Positions 34,509 to 35,543 of a stretch of 35,543 nt of DNA are shown here, in pieces. The stretch is from the NCBI RefSeq assembly GCF_015206885.1, contig NZ_JADEXY010000028.1:1-35543 (forward strand), in the 5' to 3' direction. Source of the DNA: Microcystis aeruginosa LEGE 91341 (GTDB taxonomy: Bacteria; Cyanobacteriota; Cyanobacteriia; Cyanobacteriales; Microcystaceae). Below the pieces are notes generated by a model. It was not told the DNA's origin, did not search any database, and worked only from the letters and a program-made list of their open reading frames with translations. Position numbers and translations under genes: made by a program. How positions within the stretch are numbered: the stretch's first letter is position 1; every line of letters starts with the position of its first letter.

Positions 34509-35500
34509 AGATTATCTAGTTTTGTATAAATTTGGCCATCATTCCAGAGGGACTTAACTTGAGTTTTCACAGCATCCAGAAAACCTAAACTATAAAAAAT
34601 TCCCCTAGAAAGGATTTTAATCGGGGAACCACCTTTATTACAGGGAGGATTGCCAAGAACGTGACAATCAAATAATTTAGCATAGAGTCGCAATTGTTGA
34701 GTGAGAGTGAGATTTTTCAGAGCCATCAGAAAGTGATTATGATAAAAAGTCGTCTGATAACTCAAAGAACGAGTGCTAATATCATGACAGCCACCAGTTT
34801 CTTCCCCTAAATGAATCAGATAAGCGGTGGGATCGTACCAGACATGATAGGGAGTCTGGCGTAATCTTAAGCAAAAATCCGATTCCTCGCGCACGGCACT
34901 GCCACGAAAGCGTTCATCGAACCAAATGCCGTATTTAGTAAATATATCCTTCCGGAAAGACATATTACAGCCCCGGGCCGAGATTACCTGCTGAGGTTTA
35001 GTGGTGTGGACAAGATCGATGTAATACCAAGCAATGCCGGGATCCATGGCTTGGGGGGGTAAAAAGTCGATTTCGTAGGGTTTGCTGGTATCTGTCACCA
35101 TTTTTTGGGAGTCACCCAATTTCATGCGATCGAATACCCGACCGGCCACTACACCTATCTCAGGGTTCTTGACAAAATTCTCACTATGTGCTTTGAGATA
35201 ATTATTTGGTAGCCGCACATCATCATCGATAAAAAGAACGATATCGCCCTGGGTGCGACGGACTCCATAATTTCTGGCACCAGGTAAACTTGCCCAATCC
35301 AGCCGATACCAGCTAATTTTGTGCTGATTAGCCAGATTTTCTAGATAGGATTGTATTTCAGGGCTATGGGTAGCGGTTTGGTCGATAACTAACACCTCAA
35401 AATTGGGGTAATCTTGTTTGAGCAGGTCATCGAGGGTATCTTTCAGAGGCTCTTCGCGTCGATAGGTGGGTATGATGACAGAAATCGAGGGAAAATTCAT
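34505..35500 (-). CDS. Glycosyltransferase family 2
   Basis: A 331-residue GT-A-fold transferase. The N-terminus has ISVIIPTYRREEPL (residues 6-19) and VLVIDQTA, then LPGARNYGVRRTQGDIVLFIDDDVRLP, where the DDD is the metal/nucleotide-sugar DxD motif (about 92-94). SARGCNMSFRKDIF and the acceptor-site EESDFCLRLRQ (about 205-215) follow. There is no membrane domain. It overlaps the GT4 gene by four bases and probably begins the operon; the right edge of the window cuts off any further upstream genes. The likely role is in surface polysaccharide synthesis. Confidence 0.93.
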   Translation of the reverse strand: MNFPSISVIIPTYRREEPLKDTLDDLLKQDYPNFEVLVIDQTATHSPEIQSYLENLANQHKISWYRLDWASLPGARNYGVRRTQGDIVLFIDDDVRLPNNYLKAHSENFVKNPEIGVVAGRVFDRMKLGDSQKMVTDTSKPYEIDFLPPQAMDPGIAWYYIDLVHTTKPQQVISARGCNMSFRKDIFTKYGIWFDERFRGSAVREESDFCLRLRQTPYHVWYDPTAYLIHLGEETGGCHDISTRSLSYQTTFYHNHFLMALKNLTLTQQLRLYAKLFDCHVLGNPPCNKGGSPIKILSRGIFYSLGFLDAVKTQVKSLWNDGQIYTKLDNL

Positions 35501-35504
35501 AGCA

Positions 35505-35543
35505 GGAAATGGGGAAATGGGGAAATGGGGAAATGGGGAAATG
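35505..35543. repeat. 8-base tandem repeat (GGGGAAAT)n at the window edge
   Basis: About five copies with period eight, running into the end of the window. It is not a heptamer, unlike most arrays here. Confidence 0.9.

Overview
The window looks like chromosome from a bloom-type unicellular cyanobacterium, most likely Microcystis or a close relative. The evidence is the many HIP1 octamers (GCGATCGC, for example at 231, 8077, 16801 and 31180), a bilin lyase of the CpcS/CpeS family, a UDP-sulfoquinovose synthase for thylakoid lipid, dense heptanucleotide tandem repeats between genes, and decayed IS605-type transposon DNA. The genus is my inference from protein recognition and repeat style; no marker gene here proves it. 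I saw no rRNA, tRNA or CRISPR array.

Layout. 1-3015: tandem repeats, a DUF1517-like protein and a lipoprotein, then on the minus strand a HEAT-repeat (NblB/CpcE-like) protein followed by a bilin lyase, both suggestive of phycobilisome work. 3512-4122: a toxin-antitoxin pair (DUF2281 antitoxin, PIN toxin). 4392-5198: a creatininase-family amidohydrolase. 5199-7105: a gene-poor, repeat-rich stretch around one membrane protein of unusual base composition. 7106-8641: purH. 8933-11617: a minus-strand operon of PlsC-type acyltransferase, small membrane protein and polysaccharide deacetylase. 11788-13764: an unusual membrane protein joining a YIP1-like domain to an alpha/beta-hydrolase-like domain. 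13791-14867: an AI-2E/PerM family permease. 14889-15530: a wrecked TnpB element, followed by a small HTH regulator. 16205-20012: a small membrane protein, the rRNA methyltransferase tlyA, a lone cyclic-nucleotide-binding domain protein, fmt and pgeF.

20245-23967 holds a 1240-residue fused restriction-modification enzyme (type IIG style) with an AT-rich specificity half. A truncated copy of its promoter and first codons lies at about 17415-17735, directly in front of the cyclic-nucleotide-binding gene. 24460-27126 is the fermentative adhE, then gloB, a deacetylase/phosphodiester-glycosidase fusion, sqdB, an ECF sigma / anti-sigma / LTXXQ periplasmic protein operon, and two overlapping glycosyltransferase genes.

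The most interesting items are: the sigma / anti-sigma / Spy-like triad, laid out like the CnrYXH metal sensors; the duplicated and degraded restriction-gene head that may now drive a neighbour; an exact 31-base palindromic repeat inserted in frame in the acyltransferase and again at the start of the next gene; the YIP1-hydrolase fusion; and the TnpB ruin with a palindromic insert. All functional calls come from reading motifs by eye; no database search was run.
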